Assembly: GCA_038363925.1 (NCBI GenBank)
Contig: JAQQWL010000001.1
Coordinates: 1,550,001-1,614,000, forward strand
Length of the DNA stretch: 64,000 nt
Reading direction: 5' to 3'
From: Apiospora phragmitis
Lineage: Eukaryota; Ascomycota; Sordariomycetes; Amphisphaeriales; Apiosporaceae
The notes below the pieces were generated by a model. The model ran no database searches. It saw nothing but the letters and a program-made list of their open reading frames with translations, and was not told the origin of the DNA. The number at the start of each line of letters is the position of its first letter. The stretch's first letter is position 1. Below are positions 10,501 through 23,500 of this stretch, piece after piece. A program made the translations under genes and the position numbers.

Positions 10501-13336
10501 AGCCATCACTTTCAACTTGTGACAGAAATTTCCCGCGTAGCTCTGGCCTGGACGATTTCCCCTAATCTCCCCCCTTCCTAGGCGGTCTACAAATTACATG
10601 GGACCGTTACTGTACAACGTGGTTGGTTTCCTTATCGGCCGTCTGGAATATCGATGCGACAAGCCTACCAGTGATCGTGGGATTGCCGTAAACCCCATGA
10701 CCCTTGATTCAAAGTCCTTGAGGCTTGACCCCTCCCTCTGACCACGTTGCGCACTGTCTCACTGTTCTCTGCCTGAGCACTGCTGCACGCAGGCGCTTCC
10801 AATGGTATGTCGTAGGTATTGATTGGTATGTTCGGCGATGGCCGACACACACAGAATGCGCATATTGCATTGCGCATTGCACACACGTGCAGTTCGCAGG
10901 CCGCTTGCTGTGTGCCTACCGTCGCATCAAATTGAATATCAGCCCAACGCGGAGGTAAAGCTCCTGGAAGGAGGGGGGAATGATAGCATGATAGCCGTGC
11001 TGCTTAACAAATCCTGCTAAACCTGGGCCAATGGCCGAGTTGGTGACCAGGATACTTGATCTTGCATTTTCCAGGACCCCTCAGTCATCAGTGGTCCAGA
11101 ATCAGAATTGATGGCGTCAGGCACAATGACAAGTGCAGGGGGGGCTATGCACGGGTCGTTGTGGGCTCACTGCTCTACTGGGCTGGGCCACCCTGGCTCG
11201 GCGACCAGGTTCGGAACTTGGGCCACAGCTACCATCTGCCAACGACACTTCACGACGGAGATTCCCACTCCCAAAATCTTGTTACTCTGGCTTCCGTGAC
11301 GTCATTCTTCCAAAGGCTTGCGTATGGGGGATCCCCACGCCCCCGCCAATCTTTGTCAGGACCACCGCAACAAGTCATGATTTTGTTTTACTTCGGCTTC
11401 TCGCGACCGTTCAATGACAAGGCAAGTGGGAACATAGTATGCAATCAGGGTCCGGAATGTCACCTTATACCTTTTTCTTGGTCTTTCTCTGTCTGCGAGT
11501 TTAAGCGAGCATTGGTTTGGCCGTGGTGTTCCATGCCAGCGAATCGACGAACCAAACTAGAAGAAGCCCGGAGAGATCCATGCTCCTGGCCCATGGGCGG
11601 GAGCAATTAAGCTCTCCGTTGATCTCGAGATCTGGTTGGCGACCGTTGGTCCCTGACGATCTTTGCATGCCGCATGGGGAAACTGCAAGGTTGTATCCAG
11701 GGCTTCAGGCCTTTTTATTTTTATCGTCTTCAGGGGTGTGGGACAAACAAATACATACAGTATCCTCAGCCACCAAGTACATAGTAGTCGCTGTCTGGGG
11801 GTTTGCTTCCAGTTACCCCTGAGCAACGGCGGAATACATATCTGGTGTAGTAGCGTAGCCATTCATTGCAGAGCCCTGGCCTCGATACGGTTCCTCCCCT
11901 TACGATTCGTCGCGGCGGGGCCGTAGTTGTTGGCGCTGGCAGGCTAAAGCACGACGTAACGAAACGTTTGCCTCTGCCAGTGTAAGTTGCTTAGTTACTG
12001 CCTTGGTTAGCCAACGCATGGGTGTGAGGACCAGCCTCTGTGCATGGTAGTAGTTCTAAGATAGGTCTAACTAATACCTAGTATTCGGACCAGACTAGGT
12101 GTACCTCGTTATTCCTATGGACTATACTATGTATGTATAAAACTTGTTCTTCATATAGATAACAAGAGTCTGTGGAGCGAAGCGATCCGCCTTCCTTCCA
12201 ACGTTTTCAATATCCACACATACGTTCATATCAGTCAGCGGTCCCCCAGAATTTCCTTTATCGATTGTTTGTTCTCGCGACCTAGAGGATCAAGAGCTTC
12301 TTCTTCTCTTATCTCTCCCTGTCCTTAGAGGATGCAGATCCCACCCGTGTACGACTCATTGCAACGACCACTTAGGAGAGACGTGGGCTGCTCTTGCCAC
12401 TCTTTATATACCGTAACTCTGTGCATATACAAGTCAAGAGTGTAAGTCACATGGGGAAGACGATGTCTGCAGAAACCGGATATATCTCGCTCGGCCTGTC
12501 CGGCGCCACCCCCGAATCGTGGGGAAAAGCACGACCTCGCTCGCACACATCCCTTCCCAGGTTATAGTCGTGCGACGGCGTTCCTTATTCACCTAGTAGA
12601 CTACACACATGATACTACCCTACTGGACAATGTTTAACTCCCCCTACTACGTAGCCCATCCGGGGTAGTAGAACAAAACGCCGTATTACTGGCGAAACCT
12701 AGAGGTTTAGACAAGAGCGGAATCGACTTTTCTACTCCTTCCCTTCTTTTCTTGATGTTCCGTGGACGAAGACGATGAAAAAAGAAGGGGGTTCCTGGAA
12801 TCGTCACCGCCTATCTACCTAGCAGACTAAACCCCTTTATTTTATTACCTACTATCAAGGACAACTAGGCATCGACCACAAGGACTTGACTACTCGAAGG
12901 CTAGGTCCGAGGTACCAAGAGAGTATCAAGCTATAGTCTCCCTGCCTGCCTTACTTGTTTGACTCGAACCCCCGAAGCAACTCCTAGATGGGAGCAACGA
13001 CTTACACTACGAGTCGCATGTTGTCAACATCAAACAGGCCGGCCTAGCTCCTATGACCGTATCACAAATCGTTGTCACGAGGGTGATCGATTGCAACCAT
13101 GTTACCATGAAAAGTAGTGATGCTAACTAAGACAACAAACATACAGAGACCCAGGGCCCCAACTGCTAGATAGCACTGATCCGCCCCCGGGTTTGCCTCA
13201 TTACTCATAATAGGAACACTATTCGCCATACCAAACTGTTGGCGCCCCATCGTCTCAGACATGCCAGTTCTACTCTATGATAGGTGGTCATGCCATCACC
13301 CATCAGCCTCTACCTGTTGCTGGAACCGATCTTACT
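7551..13336. other. Long gene-free interval upstream of HOG1
   Basis: 5.8 kb between the 5' end of HOG1 and the 3' end of glycogen phosphorylase. No open frame resembles a known protein. It holds the HOG1 promoter/leader with a trinucleotide tract and G-rich runs near 8216-8251, and scattered TACCTAG/TAGGTA words. Both open frames at 9286-9587 and the 66-codon frame at 13062-13262 lack support (see rejected list). Confidence 0.5.
7915..8007. repeat. Imperfect TAG/CAG trinucleotide tract
   Basis: About 90 bases of imperfect TAG, GTA and CAG triplets ending in a pure (CAG/AGC) run at 7986-8002, 370-450 bases upstream of the HOG1 start codon. It probably lies in the HOG1 promoter or long 5' leader. 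A simple-sequence repeat; no coding function seen. Confidence 0.8.
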
Positions 13337-16300
13337 CTACTGCTTGACGACGAGTGGCTCGACATTCCAGATACCTTCGGCGTACTCATTGATGCACCGG
13401 TCCGAGCTGAAGAATCCCATTCGGGCTACGCTGCGGATGCACTTGCGGATCCACTCCTCCTGGTTACGGTACTCGTTATCCACCATTTTCTGCGTGTCAA
13501 TGTAGCTCTGGAAGTCATCCGAGACCAAGTAGTAGTCACCGTGATCGCGGACCGCGGAAACCATGGCGCCGAAGTCGTTGGAATCGCCGAAGGTGCCGTT
13601 CTGGATGGCCTCAAACACCTTGTTGAGACCGGCATCGACGGTGTGAGGTCCGTAGGTGTGCGCATGGCGCAGGTCTTCGACATCCTCGGAAAGAGTGCCG
13701 AAGAGGAAGATGTTCTCCTGGCCAATCTCGCGGGTAATCTCGATCTTATGATTGTGTAAGCAAGGGGCTACAGCGGAGGGGGTATGTACAAGAATCACTC
13801 ACGTTGGCTCCATCACAGGTGCCGATGATCAGACCACCATTCAGGACGAACTTCATGTTACTCGTACCGGAGGCCCTAGTCACGATTAGTAAGAAAATCA
13901 TCGATGCACTTTAGGGGCACTTACTCGGTACCAGCAGTGGAAATGTGCTCACTGAGATCCGATGCGGGAACGATCATCTCGGCCTTGCTGACATTGTAGT
14001 CTTCCAGGTAGATAACCTTGAGCAGGTCACCGATATCGGGATCCTTGTTCACAACAGCGCCGACATTGTTGATGAGATGAATGATCTGCTTAGCCATCCA
14101 GTAGCCGGGAGCCGCCTTTCCACCGAAGATGGACACACGAGGCAGCTGCTTCTTTCTCTCCTCGGGACTCATGGCCTTGAGCGTCAGGTAACGGTGGATA
14201 ACGCCGAAGATGTTGAGCTGCTGTCGCTTGTACTCGTGGATTCTCTTGACTTGAACGTCGAACAGCGCGGTCGGGTTGACGGTGGTATCCAGGGTCTTCT
14301 TGATGTATTTAGTCAAACGCACTTTGTTGGCGTACTTGATCTCGGCCCACTCCTTGCGGAACGCCGCGTCATCTATCGACAGCTCAAGCTTGTTGAGCTG
14401 TGTCAGATCTTTGAGGAACTCGTGGCCACCAGTCTTGGACGCGATCAGCTCCGAAAGGCGCGGGTTTGCCTGGTGCAGCCATCTACGGGGCGTGATGCCG
14501 TTGGTGACGTTGGTGAACTTGTCAGCACCAAAGATCTTGACGAAGTCCTTGAAGATAGTAGTCTGGATCAGATCGGAATGGAGCTCGGCGACACCGTTGA
14601 CCTTGTGAGAACCAACAATGGCGAGGTAAGCCATGCGAACCATCTTGGGCTGAGACTCCTCGATGATCGAGACACTCGTAAGCATATCGCGATCATTGGG
14701 GAATTTCTTTTCCACAGTCTGAAGGAAGAATAAGTTGATATCATAGATGATCTGCAAGTGTCGTGGTAAGAGATGTTGCATCAAACCGACGGGCCACTTC
14801 TCCAGAGCCTCGGGAAGAACTGTGTGGTTTGTGTAACCAAACTATATCATCATTAGCAAAAGAATAATAGCAGGAGTCGTGGCAATGGAGCGCATGGCTT
14901 ACAGTCGACGTGACGATGTTCCACGCCTCGTCCCACTCGAGTCCTTCGATATCCACCAGAATACGCTGAAGCTCAACCACAGCCAGCGTAGGGTGGGTAT
15001 CATTGAGCTGGATAGCAACCTGCTCAGGGAACTCCCGCCAAGCGCGCTTGGTCTTCTTGAATCGGCGGACGATGTCATATAAGGAGGCAGCCACCCAGAA
15101 GTATTGCTGCTTCAAGCGCAGCTCCTTTCCACGGTCGAGGTTGTCATTAGGGTATAGCACAGCACTGATGGTCTCAGCCCGCTGCTGGTCTGCGACGGAG
15201 CTTTCGTAATCGCCATTGTTGAATTTCTGGAAGTCAAACTCGCCACTGGAAGCCTTGCTGGACCAGAGTCTGAGGTTGTTGGTCGAAGGGGTAGCATAGC
15301 CTGGGATCGGCATATCGTAGGCGACAGCAGTGACGATTTCGCCGCCTTCCCAATGGGCAACGGTCTTTCCATTATCGTCCTGTGTCTTGCGGACATTGCC
15401 GTAGAATTGGATCTGCGAAGTAGTTAGAGACGGTCTGTTTTGGAACCTCCAGCAAGAGTGGTCTCGAACTTACATCGACAGTAACGTCATGGCGGGGGAA
15501 CTCCAGGGGTTGAAGTCGAGCCAATAGTCAGGAACTTCAACCTGGTAGCCGTTGATGATCTCCTGCTTGAAGATACCGTATCTGTAACGCAGACCGTATC
15601 CCAAGCAGGGTAGTTCAGAGATGCAAGGCTGTCAAGGAAACAGGCAGCAAGCCGCCCAAGCCCACCGTTGCCCAGAGCAGCATCATGCTCCTGTTCAATG
15701 ATGTCCTCGATCCGGAAACCGAGTTCGTCCATTCCACCTAAAATGCCCCGTCAGCTCATATGATAACAACTAGTCCGGCCTTGTTTGGGTAAACACACTC
15801 TTTGCAACATCCTTCAAGCCGACATTCAGCATAGCGTTATCCAGAGCCCGGCCCATGAGGAACTCGAGACTCAGGTAGTAGACACGCTTGGTATCGGCCG
15901 TAGTCTGGCGCTGCTGTGTTCTGTTCCATTCGGTAATGAGGCGATCACGGAACGCCAGACCAGTGGCCGAGTAGGCAGCCCCTTCGTCGCAGTTGAACAG
16001 ACTACGGGCAAGCGTCGTCTCGACATGGCGAACCACCTCCTTTTCGAACCCATCTTTGTCGGTGAAGCCTTGGACTTGGTGCTTCTTCCAAGCTTCGCGC
16101 TGAGGTTCGGGGATAGAGGCTGTCAAAAGTAACCCGTCAGTCAGTAAGTTGTGATTGGTTAGGGGTGTGTAAGCAAGCAGCTGTTGCGTGCTTGGCGTGA
16201 CGGGGTAACGAATCTTGTGTCTTGTGTCCAAGGGGGGTTGTACCGCACCGAGGTGGAGCGCCCGTATACTTCAAGTATATGCAGTGCGTGCCGAGTAGGG

Positions 16301-16553
16301 ATATAAGCGAGCTAATAACTTACCTTCGACACTTTTCACCTCACCAGCTCCGAATCCAGTGTAGGTGCGTTTGTGCTTGGGCGAGAGATCCCGGCAGGCC
16401 CAACGGACCCGACGATGTCGACGATGGGAGCTCCTATTCTCGTTTGTAAGTCCACATACTATTGACTAAGATGTTACTAGCAGTAGTAGCCGTAGACCAC
16501 TAACCCATTGAAGGACGACGCTCTCGCGTGGGCAGACGCTGTTCGGTGGCCAT
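13337..16553 (-). CDS. GPH1: Glycogen phosphorylase (three one-base frame breaks)
   Basis: Eight exons, minus strand: 16553-16505, 16433-16324, 16119-15799, 15737-15474, 15412-14903, 14841-13925, 13875-13803, 13744-13337; about 884 residues once three missing bases are allowed for. It releases glucose-1-phosphate from glycogen in the cytosol using pyridoxal phosphate. Seen: [65 protein letters not shown], and the PLP-pocket [14 protein letters not shown] formed across the exon 6/7 junction. Exon 1 encodes an RRPS site (residues 12-15), a plausible regulatory PKA-type phosphosite like the N-terminal site of yeast Gph1. The frame is broken at 16379-16381 (GGG, expect four), 15600-15602 (CCC, expect four) and 15503-15504 (CC, expect three). 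Exons 1+2 total 159 nt, yet the junction to exon 3 needs phase 1, which proves a missing base. These look like sequence errors. Confidence 0.95.
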
Positions 16554-19208
16554 GCTGGGCGTGAAGCTTTGGAAACTTCAGCTGAAGAGCGCGTGGTCAA
16601 GAGGGCGAATAACGGTATGGTAGTGACGTTGCGAGGCTATGATGAGAAGCTGTCAGTGGTGCTATTCCATCAGGACCAGCGTGCTGTTTGTCGATCTGAT
16701 CTAACCCTAATCGCCGCAGCACCCAGGCCTAACCTAGGTGACAATATTTTGGGGCGGGGCACACAGGAAGCAGGGTGAGTCGACTGTCTCCCATAAAACG
16801 GAGGCGTCGTCGCTCGAAGGAAGTACTTACGGCAACGTAGATAGGTGGTCAGGAGTGAGGCGGGGTAAACCAAAGGAGTTGTTGATAGGTAGGTAGTCGT
16901 CCAAGAGCGAGGATCGCCGCGGGGTACTCGAAAGCAGGTATGTCGCGACAAAGCCTCAACCTCAACCTTCTTCAAGATGTAACAAGGGTGGAGGAGATGG
17001 AGGACGGGTCACGAAACATTGAAAGTAAGAAAGGGAAACTTCGAGAGAGAACGGAGCGGGCTACTTATGCGAGGGAGGAAAGTGAGTACTGTCGGTAGGT
17101 AGGTAAGTTTGGAGATAGTTCCCCTGCTCTCATGTCTGCCCACCGACTGTTACCGACTGGTCTCGACAATTGGTGGAGGAGGGCATGTGGATGGCTACAG
17201 TCCGAGTACAGTCTGCGAGTTACTGGGGAAACATAGAGGTCGTTAGGCCGGCCAGAAGTACAATGACAACGACTCGACAAACAGAATCAGATGCAACGGA
17301 AGATCTACCAGGGCCGGTCACGCCATCCTGCAATACCGTGGTTACTCGTTCGAGCTGTTGTATTGTAGCGGCGTAGCCAGTCATCCCTGCTGTACTGGGT
17401 AGTGCTCTACGGTATGTAGTTGTGTGTGAAGCAAGCCTGGCCTCCCAACATGGTAAGCCGCAACCCACTATGCAGTGCCAGTATCGAACGATGCTAGAAT
17501 TCGAAGGTGACGAAGCGAAAAAGCCGGAAAGCCCACACGACACTAACCATCAGAGGAGGAGAGCACGAGCTACCTCCTGCCTGCCTACCTCCCTTCTCAA
17601 CGGGCTAATCATATACCGTGCTGTAGGGTATCTACATATCATACATGTAAGTAGGTAGGCATTGAGGTAATCAATCGTTGGCGTTTGCAAGGCATCGGGC
17701 CATGCCGCTTGAGCTTCTGGCAGCTCTCGTGGGGCGTTTGGAGGGGTGGAGACTCTGGAGGAAGTGGAGGAGTAGCGTGCATGGCATGGTGGGAGGTGGG
17801 CAGGTTGGCGTGAACATGGCGCTCGGATAGCGGGTTGATAGGTTCGACTGGAGGCGTGCGGGGTAGCTGCTGGTTGAGGTTGTAGCGGTTCCACCCTGCT
17901 CGACTGGCTGGGCCTTTTTTAGTGACAAGCCCACCATTTCTACGGGGAAAGGAGTCTTCGTTTAAGCTGGTATATATTCATTGCCTGATCTGACCAAACA
18001 TTCAATCCATAAATCATCAGGGGTGGAGGATGCTCAAAGTATATACATACAGGTCTTGGCTGTACGATATCTGTCGTTCGAGTTGGCGATCACGATTCGC
18101 ATATGTGTGATAATATCACAGTGGCCGACCCAAGTCAATTCTTGCCATCTAAGCCCGTGGCTAGCCATGAGAGCATGAGAAAACTGCTGTGCCATCATCT
18201 CCGCCCGCCGGACAACACATGATCTGCTGGGCTGGTAGATTTGCTTTCGTCATATCGCCTCTTGATATCACCAAGTCTGGAGCTTCACATAAAAGTAGCG
18301 CAGGCCTATTGCATGCTAGACCAGAAAACCCTCGCATGCCCAATTTCAGGCCGAATAAGGCGAATTTATAGTTGCGGCTGTATAGATACGCTCTTGGGTT
18401 GTCATGTAGTCCGGCGCGAAGGGAAAGACGATATAAACGAGCATAACGCATTTATTTTTTGATCATAGGGACTAGGTAGTATCGACTCTCATTGCCGATG
18501 TATCTGCTAGGCTGTACCGATCTCGATTATCATAGCTGGGTGTCCATATATTCATTAGACAATTGCTCCGCAGTCACGAGGGCAACGATGAATCCTGGTC
18601 GGTACACGTATACGGGAGTGTGTGTGGTGTGGTATTCAAGTAGCACACGGCCAATTAGTATTTGAGTGGTATTCTGATATACTGATGCTGATATAGTATG
18701 GGGACAAGAATAGCATTATCAGAACATCGTGACTTTTCCTTTCGGACTCCTCGCTTCCACCCTGTTCTTCTTTTATTGTCCGATACTGGTCCCTCGAGTG
18801 AAGGACCACACACCAAAGCAGCACCCGCCGGTTACCGCAAACACTTTGAGCTGCTTCGTCGCATTATTGCAAGGACAAACTAGCAGTGAGCTGTAAGCAC
18901 CAAGCAACCAAACAACCAAACAGCCGGTGTCTTGGTTGCCAAACATGTTATCATCGCCATCCCTGCTCCGGTCCAATCCGTTACCCATCCTCTATGCCGC
19001 GAGAAAGTGTAATGAAGATCGTTCATTCAATAGCGCTGGACCCGGAACGCCTCGCCAAGGAAAAACCTCGCACATAGAAAAAACCAACAAAACAAAGCAT
19101 ATTACCATCTGAGAAAAACGCCGGCCCAATGCTTCGTGGTCATAGCTATTCAGTAAAGTAACGTGAGACTGGCAGCAATCAAGGAACTTTTAGGAGTCAA
19201 CGAGTGTA
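16554..19208. other. Intergenic; glycogen phosphorylase promoter
   Basis: 2.65 kb upstream of glycogen phosphorylase and downstream of the G-alpha gene. No supportable gene. Contains an AACCTAGGTG palindromic word at 16731-16740 and GGTAGGTAGG at about 17094-17103. The 114-codon frame at 17550-17894 is low-complexity Pro/Ala/Arg and was not accepted. Confidence 0.5.
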
Positions 19209-20558
19209 TCACAGAATTCCAGAGTCTTTGAGCGCGTTATTAAGGATCGTCTCCTTCACGGCTGCAAACACGAGTCGAATGTTCGACGTATCCGTCGCCT
19301 GGGTCAGGCTACCCACCAAAGTCAGTATAATTCGCTGCTTCACAACACATAAGAAGACACCTACTGGGGATAGAGGTTTAAATGGGCCCTATTGACCTGG
19401 TTGAACCTCCACAACAGGTATTTGGCAGCCTTGTTGACATCATTGCCTCCTGAGTAGTCGGGAAAATAGTTGCCCAGGGGCGATCTGGGCAGTTTGACTT
19501 TGAATATGTCGACTTTGTTGAGGAATAGGATGATGCTTGTCCGCATGAACCACCTTGAGTTCACGACCGAATCGAACAATAGTAAGCTCTCCATCATTCG
19601 GTTCTGTCATTATGTCAGCCTACTGAAGTAACGGGTTTGCTGGCTATGGAACATACTTGGCTGCTCTCCTCGAGGAGGACTTGGTCATATTCGCTGAGTG
19701 CCACGCAGAATATTATGGACGTGACATTTTCGAAACAGTGTATCCATTTCTTCCTTTCGCTCCTTTGGCCGCCAACATCAAACATACTACATTATTCTCG
19801 GTTAGCCTGTGTCGCAAGCTTGTGGATAGGTGGGAGACGGTTTCCTACTGGATGCTGAGAGCTCCCATCTGAAAGCGGGTTTCGTAGATACCTGTCGTCT
19901 TGGTACGAGCTCGAAGGACATCCATCTCGTTAGGAAGGTAGTCGGGGGCGCATATTCTGGACACTTCGTCGAAGAAACTGCGTCACGATTTGTTAGCTAC
20001 AATAAAATAGGCCAGCACCCAACAACCAGTTACTCACTATCCAGCCGAATCCATCAAGTAGAATTCTGTTTGGTGTTCCATTAAGCCCTCGATACAAGGG
20101 TCACTCCAGATGGCTTGCACCGCGGCGCCAACCTTGGGTTCGATATGTGCAGAGGGCCCTGATTCGACTGTATACTTCAAAAGGTATTCACAGTTTTCCT
20201 TGTTCCCTTCGTTGCTGGGTTCGATGTTGAACTGTTCCATGGCGTTGATTACGGCCTTGGCGCATTCGAGCAGATTCTTGAACACAGTAGCTCGGTAGTT
20301 GTAGAGTTCATCTTCGGAATAGCCTTTTAGGTGAATAATCTTCATTTGCTTGACAATTGTCGATTTCCCGCTCTCGCCAGAGCCTGTATTTGGTCAGCAG
20401 TGCCATCGTTCGGAAGCACCGGGAGGTCTCTTACCCAGCAAAAGAATCTTGCATTCTCGCCGTAACCTCTTGGAATCCTCGTCGAGGACTCTGTCGATTG
20501 CCTGGCTTCTCTTTTTTTGTTCCTCCTCCTCATTATTAGTGCTCATACAAGCTCCCAT
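19209..20558 (-). CDS. GNA3: Heterotrimeric G-protein alpha subunit, group III (GNA-3/MagA type)
   Basis: Six exons, minus strand: 20558-20435, 20383-20038, 19977-19849, 19786-19657, 19603-19365, 19308-19209; 355 residues with all phases consistent. N-terminus MGACMS gives an N-myristoylation glycine (MGxxxS) and a palmitoylatable Cys4, so it is anchored to the plasma membrane. Seen: P-loop GSGESGKST (42-50), RARTKTTGI switch I (the Arg and Thr needed for GTP hydrolysis), [12 protein letters not shown] switch [10 protein letters not shown] (NKxD guanine specificity) and the TDTSNI segment near the end. It terminates KDSGIL and lacks the Cys at -4, so no pertussis-toxin site. The [14 protein letters not shown] start and SGIL end fit fungal group III subunits (Neurospora gna-3, Magnaporthe magA), which act on adenylyl cyclase and cAMP levels. 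Group assignment is from family recall. Confidence 0.95.
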
Positions 20559-23500
20559 GACTGCGGCGTGTCGAATCGAAATGCCAATCTTTGGCGTCAT
20601 CCACAAATCACCCGCAAAGCGTGCCGAAGCTTGCGCTGTCAACCGAGACGAGCAGGCGACCTTCTAGAAGCTCATTGCACGGCGCAAAAAAAACAAAAAA
20701 AAAACAGAAGGCGTCTTCACGTATTGCACTCTATCGCAGGAGCTGTCGAGAAGTGCGGTTGTCGAGAGATGCGCTGTGACAATATCGGCCAAGCTTGCGA
20801 CGAAGCAAGGAATTGACTGAGTCGTTAGGAAGCAGCGGCGCGAAGCTTAAAAAAGACTTGGGCTGATGCCCTTTTGGCAAACGTCACGGCGGCAGGCGGG
20901 AGTAATGGCTGGTAACGTAGCAGGTTCGAACTAGCGAAAGCGGTGCCGGGGTTAAGGCGATGATGGGATGGAGTGTTGGCGGTGGTTTCTCGAGCTTCTA
21001 TTACAGTCAATTAATCGCCCAGCGAAGAAAGCCTATGAACCCCGAAGGATCTTGTCTCCAGGCCTTTGCATGTGTTGAACGAATTCGAGAAAGGGTTTGG
21101 ATGAGCAAGTAAAGTGGGCGATGGAAGAAGAGGAGGAAGCGGAACCCGTGTTCAAAGGCAAGGTAGTGCGAGTGCGAGTGTAGCCGCCGCCGTCATTCAC
21201 CCGCCTAGCTAAGAGAGGCCTCAGGTCGGGCTTTTTTTTTATTTTTTAAAGCATTGCCGATCGACTCGGGTGGACTGGAACTGTGTTGGAAGGTGAAGAC
21301 AGGACATGAAAAGTTGGGGGAGAGCAGTACAGACAGGCCCGGCCAGTAGTGGCAGAAACAGTAGGTTAAACTGCTGAACGAGGTCCACCTTGGCACGGTA
21401 GATAGTACCTATGCAGCTTACTGTAGATGCCAATTGATCCATTTTCTGGCCTGACATTTACATTCGATGCATTGTATCCGTACACTGACCCCAGTCCGGC
21501 CTGGCTGAGAGAGTGCCAAACACGGAGGTTGAAAGGAATGTTTGAATGAAATAAAGAGAGCGCACGCAGGAGGAGAAAGCCAATATCCCTCGAACAATCG
21601 AAGCAAACTTGAGTGGACTTACAGGATGGTTTCTTCTGCGTGATGGACTGAAGTGTCGGGTACTATCAATTGGTTGGACCCTGCTGACTAGATCTGGTAG
21701 GTAGGCGAAAAGACTCGAGAGGCGGCCCGGCCGTGTTTTGCCGTCTTGTGCAACCTCGCAAGAGGGAGATAGGTATGGACAGATCAGACCAGACCAGAGA
21801 TCGGGCTTGCAACACAGAGCACCTTGGGGAGCAATTGATAGCGATCTCTTCCAGCTCCGGCTCGGTTGGCGATGCTGGAAACGAAGAAAGAAAGAAGGAT
21901 GGTGATGTCTGTCCGTCTCTTAGGTCGACTTAAACCGAGAATCAGATGGGGCCGGCAGGAAATGGGGATTGTTCGGGCAGGCAGGTCAACTTTGGTACAT
22001 CTAATTGGGCAGCTTCTGAATCGGTCGGCCTCCGTTCATCAATTTGACTGGCAGAACCTGTTCGCCTGCCTTGCTTGGTAAAGCTCGATGGGAGATCAAG
22101 CCTAGCATAAGACCACGGACAATGGGAGACGAAGATCAAGCAGAATAGTAGTATGTAGATAGAGAAATCGATTTATTGGATGACTAACAGTCAACTAACT
22201 GCAAGAAATGAGGTGTGCGAAGGATTACTCTTATATTCCTTGTTGTACCCAGGGTGTAAGCTTTTACCGCGCCTCCAAGGTTAGAGTTGAGCAAGCACAT
22301 TGGCTCCCAACTAGGCAAGAGTATCACGGCATCTTCGCTACCTGGCACCTGGGCCCAGTCCTTCTTCGTATTGAATGGCAAGTTTGGTCAGGCACATGAT
22401 ATCCCATTGCACCCGGACCATGTTAGGCTGGGCATCGAAAGAACCGCCAACCAAAATACTGCTTGGTATATGCCCACTATTCCACGAGTTACAGAATGCC
22501 TCATCAAAAACTTTGCAGCTATGATGACTGGTAGGGCTGGTTCGTTATCGACCTACTTATTATTCTATTTATGGTATTGATAGGCGCTGCCAAATCCCCC
22601 AATACTCAGCGCCGGGTCAGACCGCCACTAATCCATGAACATAATAGGTTATGTAATAATATCATTGGCACATTGGACTGTCCTGAACAGGTCTTAAAAG
22701 AGTCTGGCATCTTTATCCCCTTCTCTTGACCAACCACCTTCGAAAGAAAGCAATATTGACTGCCGAGCACTCCGTATGAAAGAGCACATTGTTAGAGGCC
22801 ACGGGATTTATGGCGCGCGACCCGCATTGGCTTCCCTAAAACCTGGACCCCCATAATTATCTCTGCTGTGTTTCAGCCGCTAGGCTTTGCATGCCGTTGT
22901 CACCCACGGGCCCCGGTAGTTGATCCTCTTGTTCTTTGGTTCTAGAAGGACTAGAAGAAAGGGCGGCATTGATAGGGAGATTATCAATGTCTGAAGTAGC
23001 TAAGGCGTAGACGAGAGAGCATTAGTAGAACATGACATGACGCTCGCGGTGGTGGGTCACACACTAGGTATGTAGGAGGTAGGTCGGTGTAAGCTGCTCT
23101 GCTGAGCATGATGTGTTCTTTGTTTGCCTGCCGGGTTACTGCGAAGAAAACGCAGTTGATCCTACCGTCACCGACCTCTCTACATGTCGTTTCGGAGGAT
23201 CATCTAAGTCTAAGTAAGGCATGCCATGTGAAGGCAAACCAGATCCCTACTCTACTTTCTATATCACAATTTAGTATTGGTACATCGGAAACGTGAAAGA
23301 TACCTTAGGTATGGCGAACACGTCTATCCAATCAAGGATAGAAGCAAGATCAGAGCTCAGGGTGAGCAGAATACCAAGCCTGAATACATCTCATTCAGGT
23401 CTCTCCAAGTCCAGTGCTGTAAGGAAGTGTTGATACAACCGTAAAGATAAAAAATTCTGGCCCTACGAACCCCTACAACATAGCATGCGTCACAACTGAC

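Noticed and set aside
12940..13020. tRNA-like box (minus strand GGGGGTTCGAGTCA)
   Set aside because: T-arm-like sequence but no A box, acceptor stem or anticodon arm could be folded around it.
13062..13262. 66-codon minus-strand frame with one hydrophobic segment
   Set aside because: Just downstream of glycogen phosphorylase, probably its 3' UTR; too short and no similarity recognised.
13277..14733. Long plus-strand frames (160 and 262 codons)
   Set aside because: Antisense shadows of glycogen phosphorylase exons.
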